Shown here: positions 16,991 through 25,509 of the stretch, piece by piece
Position numbering within the stretch: the first letter of the stretch is position 1
Layout of the letters: every line of letters starts with the position of its first letter
Assembly: GCF_902728265.1 (NCBI RefSeq)
Contig: NZ_CACVBR010000034.1
Location: 1-43,186 of the forward strand
DNA: 43,186 bases
Direction of reading: 5' to 3'
DNA from: Chryseobacterium potabilaquae
GTDB taxonomy: Bacteria > Bacteroidota > Bacteroidia > Flavobacteriales > Weeksellaceae
Made by a program: the position numbers and the translations under genes
Notes under the pieces: model-generated
The model's input: the letters and a program-made list of their open reading frames with translations, nothing else
Told to the model about the DNA's origin: nothing
The model's database searches: none

Positions 16991-17677
16991 ATGAGCAACA
17001 GAATATTATTAGTAGAAGACGATCAGAGTTTTGGAGCCGTACTTAAGGATTATTTAACTATAAATAACTTTGAGGTAACCCTTGCCACAGATGGAGAACA
17101 GGGATTAAAAGAATTTACTGAGAATGAATTTGATATCTGTATCTTCGATGTGATGATGCCCAAAAAAGATGGATTCTCATTAGCAGAAGATGTAAAGAAG
17201 ATTGATAAAAATACCCCTATTATATTTCTAACAGCAAGAAATATGAGAGAAGATATTTTAAAAGGATATCAACTGGGGGCCGATGACTACATCACAAAAC
17301 CATTTGACACAGAATTACTTCTATATAAAATTAAAGCTATCCTTCAAAGAAGTTCCACATTAGAAAATGAAGAACAGGAACAATTTAAAATAAGCAATAT
17401 TTTCTTTGATTCTATGCTAAGACAATTAAGAGTCGGAGATAAAGAGTATAAGCTTTCACCAAAAGAAAACGAATTATTAAAACTTCTGTGTATTCACAGA
17501 AATGACTTTATGCCAAGAGACCTTGCTCTAAGAAAAATCTGGAAAAAAGAAAATTACTTCACAGCGAGAAGTATGGATGTATATATTGCTAAGCTTCGTA
17601 AATTATTAAAAGACGATGAAGGATTAGAAATTATTAATGTTCATGGAGAAGGTTTCAGATTATTAGTAAAAAATTAA
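16991..17677 (+). CDS. OmpR-family response regulator
   Basis: A 228-residue DNA-binding regulator and partner of the kinase just upstream. The receiver domain (1-120) has the acidic pair (E9, D10, D11), phospho-acceptor D53 in FDVMMPKKDG, the switch Thr in FLTARN and the conserved Lys in YITKPFD. The winged-helix Trans_reg_C domain (about 130-226) shows LSPKENELLKLL, the RSMDVYIAKLRKLL recognition helix and INVHGEGFRLL. Full length and apparently functional. A hairpin terminator lies 24 bp after its stop. Confidence 0.95.
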   Translation: MSNRILLVEDDQSFGAVLKDYLTINNFEVTLATDGEQGLKEFTENEFDICIFDVMMPKKDGFSLAEDVKKIDKNTPIIFLTARNMREDILKGYQLGADDYITKPFDTELLLYKIKAILQRSSTLENEEQEQFKISNIFFDSMLRQLRVGDKEYKLSPKENELLKLLCIHRNDFMPRDLALRKIWKKENYFTARSMDVYIAKLRKLLKDDEGLEIINVHGEGFRLLVKN

Positions 17678-17700
17678 TTTTAATTTTTGAGTATAAATAT

Positions 17701-17739
17701 AAAATTAGCAAAACAATTGAAAATGTTTTGCTAATTTTG
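17701..17739 (+). terminator. Terminator after the response regulator, overlapping a promoter
   Basis: A perfect 14-bp inverted repeat (arms 17701-17714 and 17725-17738, core TTAGCAAAAC) with a short T-rich tail. Its right arm contains TAATTTTG (17732-17739), which fits the -7 consensus and lies 19 nt before the next ATG. The same bases may therefore end one transcript and start the next. Confidence 0.7.
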
Positions 17740-17758
17740 TTTAATAGCATTCGTGGAT

Positions 17759-18391
17759 ATGAAAAATATATATTTAAGTTTTATCGCAGTTTTAGCAGTA
17801 AATATTTCTTGTAAAAAAGATGAAAGAGCAACTTATTTAACTGAAGAAGCAAGCACGCAGCAACCAACCTCTCCTATCAATAATAGCCCTAAGACCTCAC
17901 TTCTCAATCAACCCGGAATGCAAACAAGTACACCATCATCGGTTTCTGTTGCCCCTGGAATGAACCCTCCACATGGACAACCAGGACACAGATGTGATAT
18001 TCCTGTGGGACAACCATTAAACAGCAAACCTGCTTCAGCCAACACAACACAAAACATAACGGTTAATGGGAATCAAACGCAAACTATTCAAATTGATCCG
18101 AATAGCATAAAACCTGGTAAATTAAATCTCGATAAAAGTGGAAAACCAATAAAAGTAGCCCCCGGAATGAATCCTCCACATGGCGAACCTGGCCATCGAT
18201 GCGACATATCTGTTGGACAACCCTTAAATAGTAAGCCTGCTCAGGTAGCTCAAACTGCTCAAAATCCCCCGGCTTTACAACCTCAAGTTACAGAACAAAG
18301 TATAGCCATGGGAGAAAAACCTAAATTAAATCCAGCTCATGGTCAGCCTTGGCATAATTGTGCCATAAAAGTAGGTGAAGCTTTACCATAA
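17759..18391 (+). CDS. Lipoprotein with three His/Cys repeats (putative metal binding)
   Basis: About 210 residues, from the ATG at 17759 (a GTG two codons earlier is less likely). The signal peptide ends at Cys18 (NISC, then KK), so it is probably a lipoprotein. A low-complexity Gln/Pro/Thr/Ser chain carries three copies of a motif N-P-x-H-G-x-P-x-H-x-C-x-I-x-V-G, starting near residues 65, 134 and 186. The first two copies are near identical over 28 residues (APGMNPPHGQPGHRCDI, then PVGQPLNSKP) and are 207 bp apart in the DNA. Each gives two His and one Cys, which suggests metal binding. No named domain is recognised. It precedes a Cys/His-rich secreted protein and a metal-domain TonB receptor. 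Confidence 0.75.
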   Translation: MKNIYLSFIAVLAVNISCKKDERATYLTEEASTQQPTSPINNSPKTSLLNQPGMQTSTPSSVSVAPGMNPPHGQPGHRCDIPVGQPLNSKPASANTTQNITVNGNQTQTIQIDPNSIKPGKLNLDKSGKPIKVAPGMNPPHGEPGHRCDISVGQPLNSKPAQVAQTAQNPPALQPQVTEQSIAMGEKPKLNPAHGQPWHNCAIKVGEALP

Positions 18392-18410
18392 TTTTTGTAA
18401 TTTTGCCATT

Positions 18411-18773
18411 GTGAAGTTATTTCAGATTTTGATTCTTACTTTTTGTCTTGGAGTTTTTTTAATTCCAAAAGGGCAATTCTATGTTCAAAATATGACAGAA
18501 ACCTGCTGTAAAAGTAATCAAAAGTCAAAAAACTGTTGTAAAGAAGATCATTCTTCCCATAGCAAAGAGACTAACCATAAAAAAACTTCATGTAATGAAA
18601 ATTGTTCTACACTCTGTATAACTTGCTATACTTTTATAGAAAGTCCTTTTTCTGAAAGCTTTTTCTTAGAGCTATCTTATTACAAAGCCAATAAAAATTT
18701 ACAATTCCAATATTCTGATCCTCATATTTCTGATCGTTTAAAAGAAATTTGGCAACCTCCCAAAATAGCTTAA
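18411..18773 (+). CDS. Cys/His-rich small exported protein
   Basis: A 120-residue protein from the GTG at 18411. This start gives a proper signal peptide (KLFQILILTFCLGVFLIP). A longer frame from 18375 overlaps the previous gene, and the first ATG would lose the signal. The middle is packed with metal ligands: TCCKSNQKSKNCC, then HSSH, NHKK and CNENCSTLCITC. The C-terminus is WQPPK. It resembles the small CC- and PP-containing proteins seen before metal TonB receptors in Bacteroidetes, but that link is from memory. A -7 motif TAATTTTG (18398-18405) leaves only 5 nt before the GTG, so the mRNA may be leaderless. Confidence 0.75.
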   Translation: MKLFQILILTFCLGVFLIPKGQFYVQNMTETCCKSNQKSKNCCKEDHSSHSKETNHKKTSCNENCSTLCITCYTFIESPFSESFFLELSYYKANKNLQFQYSDPHISDRLKEIWQPPKIA

Positions 18774-18840
18774 TTAAATACATTTGAGTTCATTAAAAGA
18801 CTAATGAGCAATTTTTTAATTAATCTAAATTTTAAACAAA

Positions 18841-21528
18841 ATGAAATTATATATTTCCAAGATTATTCTTGGTGTATTCTTATTATCTATTCAATTTATA
18901 TTTGCCCAAAACCTTTCTAAAACCCAATTCCAAGTCAAAGGAAACTGTGAAATGTGTAAAGAAAGAATAGAGAGCACAGCAAGAAAAGCAGGTGCAAAGA
19001 CTGCAATCTATTCCATTAATAATCAAACTCTCACATTAGAAACTGATGACAATCTCATCTCTCCTAATACAATTCTTAAAAAAATTGCAGAAGTAGGTCA
19101 TGACAATGAAAAGTTTAAAGCCAGTAATAGTTCTTATGAAAACCTCCCACCATGCTGTCATTATGAAAGAGATTTACAAACTTCATCAATAGAGGATTAT
19201 AATCCTTCAAAAAAGGAGAATGAATTTTACGTAAAAGGAAACTGCGAATCTTGTAAAGCAAGAATTGAAAAAGCAGCAAAAGACGCCGGAGCAGATAATG
19301 CGGAATGGAATGCAGAAAAGCAAATGGTGACTCTAAATTTTGACCCAAAAAGAACTTCTGCAGATACAATTTTAAAGAAAATTGCAGATGTGGGCCACGA
19401 TAATGAAAAGTATAAATCCAACGATAATACCTATAAAAACTTACCTTCATGCTGTCTTTACGATAGAGAAATTCCTTTTGGAAAGGCCAACCCAAAAGTC
19501 CATTTTGAAGAAGGAATAAAAACCGAACTCTCTGATCACATCACTAATAATCTCATAAATGAAACTCCACAGAACAATGAAAAGCAGATTGAAGGAGTGA
19601 CAATAAATGGTTCAAAAGCATCCACTGTTCTAAATAAAAAGGAAGCCGGATTGGTTTTCAATATTGATAAAAAAGAATTATTAAAAGCCGCCTGCTGTAA
19701 CTTATCTGAAAGTTTTGAAACCAATGCAACCGTAGATGTTTCTTTTAGTAATGCCGTAACTGGAACAAAACAACTGAAAATGTTAGGATTGGATCAAAAA
19801 TATACAAGCTTAACAAAAGAGTTATTACCCGAAATAAGAGGTTTAGCATCGGCCTATGGATTAAGCTTCATCCCTGGAAGATGGATTGAAAGCATTCAAT
19901 TGACAAAAGGAGGAAGCACAGTGACAAATGGCTATGAAAGCATCACGGGACAAATCAACACAGAGTTCTTAAAAAATGCAAAAAAGCCGGAAACTTCATT
20001 AAATTTATTTTCTGATTTTAATGGAAGAGCCGAAGCGAATATTACTAGTGTTTCGCCTATAAACGATAAATGGTCTCAAACATTTCTACTCCATGGAAAT
20101 GGCACTTTTGGTAATACCGACATGAACCATGACAACTTCCTTGATAGGCCAAAAGGAACTCAGCTAAATGCAGCCTATTTATTAAATTACAATGATTTGG
20201 AAAAATCGGGCTTTGGTTCACATTTTGGAATTAATTTTATTAAAGACGAAAGAACATCAGGGCAAATTGGTTTTGATAAAAAAACACCTCAAGATACGCA
20301 ATCTCTTTATGGGGTAGGGATAAATATTTCAAGATTTCAGATTTGGAATAAAACAGGATATGTTTTTAAAGGAAAACCTTACCAAAGCCTAGGCTGGATG
20401 AACCAATATATTTATCATCAGCAAGATAGTTTTTTTGGCTTAAGAAATTACTCTGGGCAACAACATACTTATTATTCAAATCTGATTTTCGAAAGCATTT
20501 TAGGAAATACTAATCATAAATATAAAGCAGGAGCCAGCTTCATGTATGATGGTTATGACGAGACTTATTTGACAAGTAATTTCAAAAGAAACGAAATTGT
20601 ACCTGGTGCCTTTGCAGAATACACTTTGACAGGCCTCAAATACACTTTAGTTGCAGGCGCAAGAATCGACTTTCACAACTTGGCAGGCACTCAATTTACT
20701 CCCAGGATGAATTTTAAATATGATATTACCCCCCAGACTATTGTAAGACTTTCTGCAGGGAGAGGTTTCCGAACAGCTTCTATTTTTGCAGAAAACCAAC
20801 AATATTTCGCTTCAAACAGGAGTATACAAATTTTACAAAATGGAGGAAACATTTATGGTTTAAAACCAGAAATCGCCTGGAATTACGGAGTTAGTATACA
20901 ACAAGAGTTCAAAATATTCGGAAGAAAATCCACCATTGTTGCTGATTTTTTCAAAACTGATTTCCAAGATCAGGTAATGGTAGACTTAGACCGTTCACCT
21001 CAACAACTTACCTTCTATAATTTAGAAGGAAAGTCTTTTGCGAATTCGTTCCAGACACAATGGGATTTCAGCCCTTTTAAAAATTTTGACGTTAGGTTCG
21101 CTTATAAATATTATGATGTACAGGCAGATTATATTGGAGGAAGAAGACAAATTCCTTTCATGGCGAAGAACAGAGGTTTTATGAACTTAGCCTATTCAAC
21201 CCATAAAAATACCAAAGGGGGATTTTGGAGTTTTGACACCACCCTAAATTGGGTAGGAAAACAACGACTTCCAGATACGTCCACAAATCCCGAAGAGTTC
21301 CAGCTTCCTCAATATTCTGAATCATATGCTATTTTAAATGCACAGATTTCACGGAATTTTAGTCAAAAAATAAGAGCTTATTTGGGAGGAGAAAACTTAA
21401 CATCCTATTATCAGAAGAATGCCATTGTTGATTTTAAAAATCCTTTCGGAAACTATTTTGATGGAGGGATGGTATATGCTCCCATTATGAAAGCAAATCT
21501 TTATATTGGAATAGATGTGACTTTTTAA
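18841..21528 (+). CDS. TonB-dependent receptor with two N-terminal heavy-metal-associated domains
   Basis: Outer-membrane receptor of 895 residues. After a signal peptide (1-22) come two HMA-like domains: about 28-90 with metal site GNCEMC (C36, C39), and about 127-190 with GNCESC (C135, C138). Each is followed by a Cys pair, PPCC (105-106) and PSCC (204-205). A further ACCNLSESF (C285, C286) opens the plug region, and the 22-strand barrel runs to the terminal Phe (GIDVTF), as outer-membrane proteins require. The usual carboxypeptidase-like extension is replaced by the HMA pair. HMA domains normally bind Cu(I) or similar soft metals, so metal or metal-complex transport is likely. Direction and metal are not shown by the sequence. 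Confidence 0.88.
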   Translation: MKLYISKIILGVFLLSIQFIFAQNLSKTQFQVKGNCEMCKERIESTARKAGAKTAIYSINNQTLTLETDDNLISPNTILKKIAEVGHDNEKFKASNSSYENLPPCCHYERDLQTSSIEDYNPSKKENEFYVKGNCESCKARIEKAAKDAGADNAEWNAEKQMVTLNFDPKRTSADTILKKIADVGHDNEKYKSNDNTYKNLPSCCLYDREIPFGKANPKVHFEEGIKTELSDHITNNLINETPQNNEKQIEGVTINGSKASTVLNKKEAGLVFNIDKKELLKAACCNLSESFETNATVDVSFSNAVTGTKQLKMLGLDQKYTSLTKELLPEIRGLASAYGLSFIPGRWIESIQLTKGGSTVTNGYESITGQINTEFLKNAKKPETSLNLFSDFNGRAEANITSVSPINDKWSQTFLLHGNGTFGNTDMNHDNFLDRPKGTQLNAAYLLNYNDLEKSGFGSHFGINFIKDERTSGQIGFDKKTPQDTQSLYGVGINISRFQIWNKTGYVFKGKPYQSLGWMNQYIYHQQDSFFGLRNYSGQQHTYYSNLIFESILGNTNHKYKAGASFMYDGYDETYLTSNFKRNEIVPGAFAEYTLTGLKYTLVAGARIDFHNLAGTQFTPRMNFKYDITPQTIVRLSAGRGFRTASIFAENQQYFASNRSIQILQNGGNIYGLKPEIAWNYGVSIQQEFKIFGRKSTIVADFFKTDFQDQVMVDLDRSPQQLTFYNLEGKSFANSFQTQWDFSPFKNFDVRFAYKYYDVQADYIGGRRQIPFMAKNRGFMNLAYSTHKNTKGGFWSFDTTLNWVGKQRLPDTSTNPEEFQLPQYSESYAILNAQISRNFSQKIRAYLGGENLTSYYQKNAIVDFKNPFGNYFDGGMVYAPIMKANLYIGIDVTF

Positions 21529-21558
21529 TATTAATAATACCCTCTTATAAAAATATGA

Positions 21559-21593
21559 AGCATGGTCATGATTTAATATAATTAGACCATGCT
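21559..21593 (+). terminator. Terminator after the TonB receptor
   Basis: Arms AGCATGGTC (21559-21567) and GACCATGCT (21585-21593), then TTTT. It lies about 30 bp after the receptor stop and separates it from the AraC-type gene. Confidence 0.85.
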
Positions 21594-21623
21594 TTTTCGT
21601 ATCTTTAATTTTAAAGTAAATTC

Positions 21624-22493
21624 ATGCTCATAAAAAATCTGATTTTTGAAGATCACTACAAGAAACTAGGATTAGAAAATTTTTCAGAAGAAAATTTGGA
21701 AACGATTAATGGAAACAGGTTTCGTTATGATATCAAAATATTTTTTATTCCTGCTAATTATGAACTCACTATCGACTTCACTCATTTTAAAACAACAAAA
21801 CCTACTCTCTTTTTCATAACCAATCAACATTTAAACATTAAAAAAGGAAAAGAAAACGCAGTTCTTTTATATTACAACAGAGACTTTTATTGCATTCAAA
21901 TTCACGATAAGGAAGTCGCTTGTGATGGATTACTTTTTCATAATATTTTCGAAATTCCTTTCGTAGAACTTAATGAGGAGGAGAGCTTTATTATTAAAAA
22001 TTTACTTCAAGGTATAGAAGATGAATTGGAATGGCAAGACTCTTCAGGCGAAGAAATGATTAGAACATATTTGAAACAAATTATTATACGAGCTACCAGA
22101 AAATGGAAAAAACAAAATCTAGAATCGCAGCGCCTAGAAGTTCACCATCATGAATTGGAAACTTTCAGAGATTTTAGTCGATTACTAGAAGTTCATTTCA
22201 GAGAAAAGCACAATGTGTCGGATTATGCAGAACTACTTCATATCGCACCTAAAACACTGACTCATAAATTCAAAAGTTTAAAACTTGATTCTCCTAATCA
22301 ATTTATTATTAACAGAATTCTACTGGAAGCCAAGAGATTATTATTTTATACTGATAAACCCGTCAAAGAAATTGCCTATGACCTAGGGTACGAAGACCCT
22401 GCCTATTTCAATCGTCTTTTCACTCATAAAACAGGAAATACACCCATACATTTTAAAAAAAATTACACTTTGGGAAAAAAGTACAATAGTTAA
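21624..22493 (+). CDS. AraC-family transcriptional regulator
   Basis: A 289-residue regulator. The N-terminal part (1-170) looks like a cupin-type ligand-binding domain. The C-terminal AraC double helix-turn-helix (about 188-285) includes VSDYAELLHIAPKTLTHKFK, then the signature VKEIAYDLGYEDPAYFNRLFTHKTGNTP. The OsmC gene follows 90 bp later on the same strand and is a plausible target. Alternatively it controls the metal-receptor gene upstream, from which a terminator separates it. Confidence 0.9.
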   Translation: MLIKNLIFEDHYKKLGLENFSEENLETINGNRFRYDIKIFFIPANYELTIDFTHFKTTKPTLFFITNQHLNIKKGKENAVLLYYNRDFYCIQIHDKEVACDGLLFHNIFEIPFVELNEEESFIIKNLLQGIEDELEWQDSSGEEMIRTYLKQIIIRATRKWKKQNLESQRLEVHHHELETFRDFSRLLEVHFREKHNVSDYAELLHIAPKTLTHKFKSLKLDSPNQFIINRILLEAKRLLFYTDKPVKEIAYDLGYEDPAYFNRLFTHKTGNTPIHFKKNYTLGKKYNS

Positions 22494-22582
22494 GGTTTTT
22501 TATCTATTGAAATGAGTGAACAAGTAGAATACCTTTGTAATATAAAATATCAATTAATATAAACAATAAAAAAACAAACATT

Positions 22583-22999
22583 ATGAAACGTAACGCAACT
22601 GCCGTTTGGAATGGTAATATTAAAGAAGGAAAAGGGCACATCACAACTCAAAGCACCACATTAAACCAAACTCAATATTCCTTTAATAGTCGTTTTGCAG
22701 ACGGAGTGGGAACTAATCCTGAAGAACTATTGGCTGCTGCCCACGCAGGGTGTTTCACAATGAAACTGAGCGCAGAACTTTCTCAAGCTGGCTACACACC
22801 AGAAGAATTAACTACAAAATCGGTAATTACATTAGATCCGAATATTGGAAAAATCACAAAATCTGAATTAACTCTCACAGCAAAAGTACCCGGAATATCA
22901 GAAGAAGAATTCCAGAAATATGCTAAAATTGCAGAAGAGGGATGCCCAGTAAGTGCGGCTTTCAATTTTGAAATTACGTTGGAGGCTAGCTTAGCTTAA
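22583..22999 (+). CDS. OsmC-family peroxiredoxin
   Basis: A 138-residue thiol peroxidase of the OsmC type that reduces organic hydroperoxides in the cytoplasm. The two catalytic cysteines are in [10 protein letters not shown] (peroxidatic) and [10 protein letters not shown] (resolving), and the N-terminal [14 protein letters not shown] is typical of OsmC rather than Ohr. Length is normal. It is followed by a strong terminator and preceded by an AraC-type regulator gene. Confidence 0.92.
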   Translation: MKRNATAVWNGNIKEGKGHITTQSTTLNQTQYSFNSRFADGVGTNPEELLAAAHAGCFTMKLSAELSQAGYTPEELTTKSVITLDPNIGKITKSELTLTAKVPGISEEEFQKYAKIAEEGCPVSAAFNFEITLEASLA

Positions 23000-23014
23000 T
23001 ATATAATTTATGCT

Positions 23015-23048
23015 TTAAATCTGAGTTATTAAATGAACTCAGATTTAA
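23015..23048 (+). terminator. Terminator after osmC-like gene
   Basis: A 13-bp inverted repeat (TTAAATCTGAGTT at 23015-23027, AACTCAGATTTAA at 23036-23048) followed by a T-rich stretch, 15 bp after the stop codon. Confidence 0.82.
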
Positions 23049-23057
23049 TTTTAAAAT

Positions 23058-23091
23058 AAAATATACCGAATGGTATATTTTTGTATCTTTG
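23058..23091 (+). promoter_or_regulatory. TetR promoter with palindromic operator
   Basis: A palindrome AAAATATACC-gaat-GGTATATTTT (23058-23067 and 23072-23081) abuts a consensus -7 element TATCTTTG (23084-23091), 21 nt before the TetR start codon. The palindrome covers where the -33 box and spacer should be, so bound repressor would block RNA polymerase. A symmetric site next to a tetR gene is the usual autoregulatory layout. Binding is inferred. Confidence 0.65.
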
Positions 23092-23112
23092 TATTATAAT
23101 TAATAACTGTAC

Positions 23113-23718
23113 ATGTCAAAAGCCGAAAAGACAAAACAATTTATTATTGAGAAAACAGCCTCACTGTTTAACACCAAGGGCTATACTTCTACATCCCTTT
23201 CGGACATAGCAGAAGCAACAGGCTTAACCAAAGGCAGCATCTACGGAAATTTCGAAAATAAGGAAGAGGTTGCACTGGAAGTATATAAATATAATGCTGG
23301 TTTGTTGAAGAAAAGCATGTCCCGTTCTTTTGGAAATGAATTCTCAACGACAATGGATAAACTTCACGCATTTGTTTCTTTTTATAGAAAAAATTGGCAT
23401 TCAGTATTTTTAAATGGGGGTTGTCCTTTGATGAATGCTGCAACCGAAGCCGACGACACTCTCCCGGACTTAAAATACCAAGTCAAAAAATCTTTTGAAG
23501 AATGGATTTTTAAAATAACTAATGCTATCATTGAAGGTCAACAAAATAAAGAAATAAGAAAAGATATTGATGCAGAAGAATACGCATCATTATTTATCAT
23601 GTTAATAGAGGGAGGAATTTTATTATCAAAAACGACTGGAGATGAGAAGTTCTTATATCAAGCTTTAGACAAGACACTCCATATTATAGACCATGAATTA
23701 CAAATTCTTACATCATAA
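23113..23718 (+). CDS. TetR/AcrR-family repressor
   Basis: A 201-residue regulator. The N-terminal DNA-binding region has the TetR pattern: ASLFNTKGYTSTSLSDIAEA, then TGLTKGSIYGNFENKEEVA (residues about 17-56). The C-terminal ligand domain resembles the TetR_C class with GGCPLMNAATEADD near the middle. It is first in a row with thiolase (9 bp downstream), thioesterase and ketoacyl synthase, and a palindrome covers its own promoter, so it probably represses itself and the following acyl-CoA genes. The inducer may be an acyl-CoA or fatty acid (inference). Confidence 0.93.
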   Translation: MSKAEKTKQFIIEKTASLFNTKGYTSTSLSDIAEATGLTKGSIYGNFENKEEVALEVYKYNAGLLKKSMSRSFGNEFSTTMDKLHAFVSFYRKNWHSVFLNGGCPLMNAATEADDTLPDLKYQVKKSFEEWIFKITNAIIEGQQNKEIRKDIDAEEYASLFIMLIEGGILLSKTTGDEKFLYQALDKTLHIIDHELQILTS

Positions 23719-23727
23719 ACTTTACCT

Positions 23728-24996
23728 ATGGAAACAAAAAAAGTGGCAATTGTAGGATACAATCGAATACCATTTGCCAGAATTAATACCGCATATTCAG
23801 ATAAAGGAAATCAAGATTTATTAGTTTCAACATTAAATGGATTGATTAAACGATATAACCTTGCAGGAAAACTCCTTGGAGAAGTTGCTGGAGGAGCAGT
23901 AATAAAACATATTTCAGAAAGTAATCTAGTCAGAGAATCCGTCATGGAGACTTCTCTCGATCCTGCAACGCCTGCATGTGATCTACAACAAGCATGTGAT
24001 ACAGGGATTGAAGCTGCGATTTACATCGGAAACAAAATTGCTTTAGGGCAAATTGAAAGCGGAATTGCATGTGGAGTTGAAGCAATGAGCAATATTCCTT
24101 TTGAATCATCACCAAGATTAAGAAAAGCTCTATTAAAAGCCAATAAAGAAAAATCAGTTTTTGGAAAACTAAAACAATTATTAGCCCCACAGTTGAAAGA
24201 CTGGATGCCCATTCCATATCCAGGTCAAGAACCAAAGACAGGCTTGGTAATGGGGGGACACACAGAAATTACGGCAAAGTATTATAAGATTTCCCGAGAA
24301 GAGCAAGATGCACTTGCTTTAAAGAGTCATCAAAATATGACAAAAGCCTATGATGAAGGATTTTTCAACGATATGATTACACCAGCTTTTGGATTGAATA
24401 CGGACAATAATCTACGCCGTGACACCAGCTTGGAAAAATTGGCACAACTAAAACCGGCTTTCGACAAGCAAAACGGAACCTTAACAGCTGGGAACTCCAC
24501 TCCTTTTACTGATGGTGCCTCTTCCATTTTATTGGCGAGTGAAGAGTGGGCAAAAGAGAATAACCTTCCTATTTTAGCCTATATTACTTTTTCGGAAGTT
24601 GCAGGGATTGAATATGTTGAAAATAAACAAAACTTATTGCTTGCGCCTGTTTTTGCTGCAGACAGAATGTTAAAAAAAGCAGGAATGAGTTTAGAAGATT
24701 TTGATTATTATGAAATTCATGAAGCATTTGCTGCACAAGTATTAGCGACTTTAAAAATTTGGGAAAATGATGATTTGGCCAAAAAGTTCGGCATAGAAAA
24801 AGCATTAGGAAAAATCGACAGAAATAAATTAAATGTAAAAGGCGGAAGTCTAGCTGTAGCACATCCTTTTGCAGCTACTGGAGGACGTATTATAGGAACA
24901 TTGGCCAAACTTATGAATGAAAAAGGAAGCGGAAAAGGATTTATTTCCATCTGTGCTGCTCGTGGACAAGGTGTAACGATGATTTTAGAAAAATAA
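23728..24996 (+). CDS. Thiolase (acetyl-CoA C-acyltransferase, FadI-like)
   Basis: A 422-residue thiolase that cleaves 3-ketoacyl-CoA or condenses two acyl-CoA. The nucleophile is C90 in LQQACDTGIEA, a sequence typical of the FadI/AtoB-like subgroup. The downstream catalytic residues are in HEAFAAQ, VKGGSLAVAHPFAATGGR and the last-strand CAARGQG. NSTPFTDGAS is also conserved. Full length. It lies 9 bp after the TetR gene and 4 bp before the thioesterase gene, so the genes form one transcript. It may work in fatty-acid breakdown or in a short dedicated acyl pathway. Confidence 0.9.
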   Translation: METKKVAIVGYNRIPFARINTAYSDKGNQDLLVSTLNGLIKRYNLAGKLLGEVAGGAVIKHISESNLVRESVMETSLDPATPACDLQQACDTGIEAAIYIGNKIALGQIESGIACGVEAMSNIPFESSPRLRKALLKANKEKSVFGKLKQLLAPQLKDWMPIPYPGQEPKTGLVMGGHTEITAKYYKISREEQDALALKSHQNMTKAYDEGFFNDMITPAFGLNTDNNLRRDTSLEKLAQLKPAFDKQNGTLTAGNSTPFTDGASSILLASEEWAKENNLPILAYITFSEVAGIEYVENKQNLLLAPVFAADRMLKKAGMSLEDFDYYEIHEAFAAQVLATLKIWENDDLAKKFGIEKALGKIDRNKLNVKGGSLAVAHPFAATGGRIIGTLAKLMNEKGSGKGFISICAARGQGVTMILEK

Positions 24997-25000
24997 AAAT

Positions 25001-25426
25001 ATGGATAGATTAGAGCAATTAAAACAGTTTATCGGAAAAGAATTTGACCAGTCTCCATCTCCTTTTATGAAATGGTTGAATCCGGTTATTCTTTTCGTAG
25101 AAGAAGGACATTTGGAATTTGAATATAAAGTAAGATCTGAATGGTTGAATCCAGTTGGAAATCTTCATGGTGGGGTTACAGCTGCCATTATAGACGATAT
25201 CATTGGGGCCACAATGTTCTCTTTAAATGAAAGTTCTTTTATCACCACAATAAATAATGTCATCGATTATTTTTCAACCGCAAAAGAAAATGATCATATT
25301 GTAGCCGAAACTAGAATCATTAAAAGAGGAAAACAATTTATAAATGCACAATGTGAAATATGGGACGCCCAAAAAATGCGTTTAATTGCGAGAGGAACAT
25401 CCAATTTATTCAAAATCAATAATTAA
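25001..25426 (+). CDS. PaaI-type hotdog thioesterase
   Basis: A 141-residue acyl-CoA thioesterase with the single-hotdog fold. The signature is NPVGNLHGGVTAAIIDDIIG, with the conserved HGG and the acidic catalytic residue on the following helix. The C-terminal strands IVAETRIIKRGKQFINAQCE are typical of the PaaI/YbgC-like group. It follows the thiolase by 4 bp. It probably releases free acids or recycles CoA from stalled intermediates of the thiolase and synthase encoded on either side. The substrate is unknown. Confidence 0.9.
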   Translation: MDRLEQLKQFIGKEFDQSPSPFMKWLNPVILFVEEGHLEFEYKVRSEWLNPVGNLHGGVTAAIIDDIIGATMFSLNESSFITTINNVIDYFSTAKENDHIVAETRIIKRGKQFINAQCEIWDAQKMRLIARGTSNLFKINN

Positions 25427-25509
25427 AAACAACAAAAAACATTAACAAAATCTTATTGAAAAAATAAAACGGTAATTTCACAGAATTTTAAAAAGATAAA
25501 TATGCACAT

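Noticed and set aside
19115..19724. Minus-strand open frames inside the TonB receptor gene
   Set aside because: They mirror the HMA and plug coding region, whose plus-strand motifs are unmistakable.
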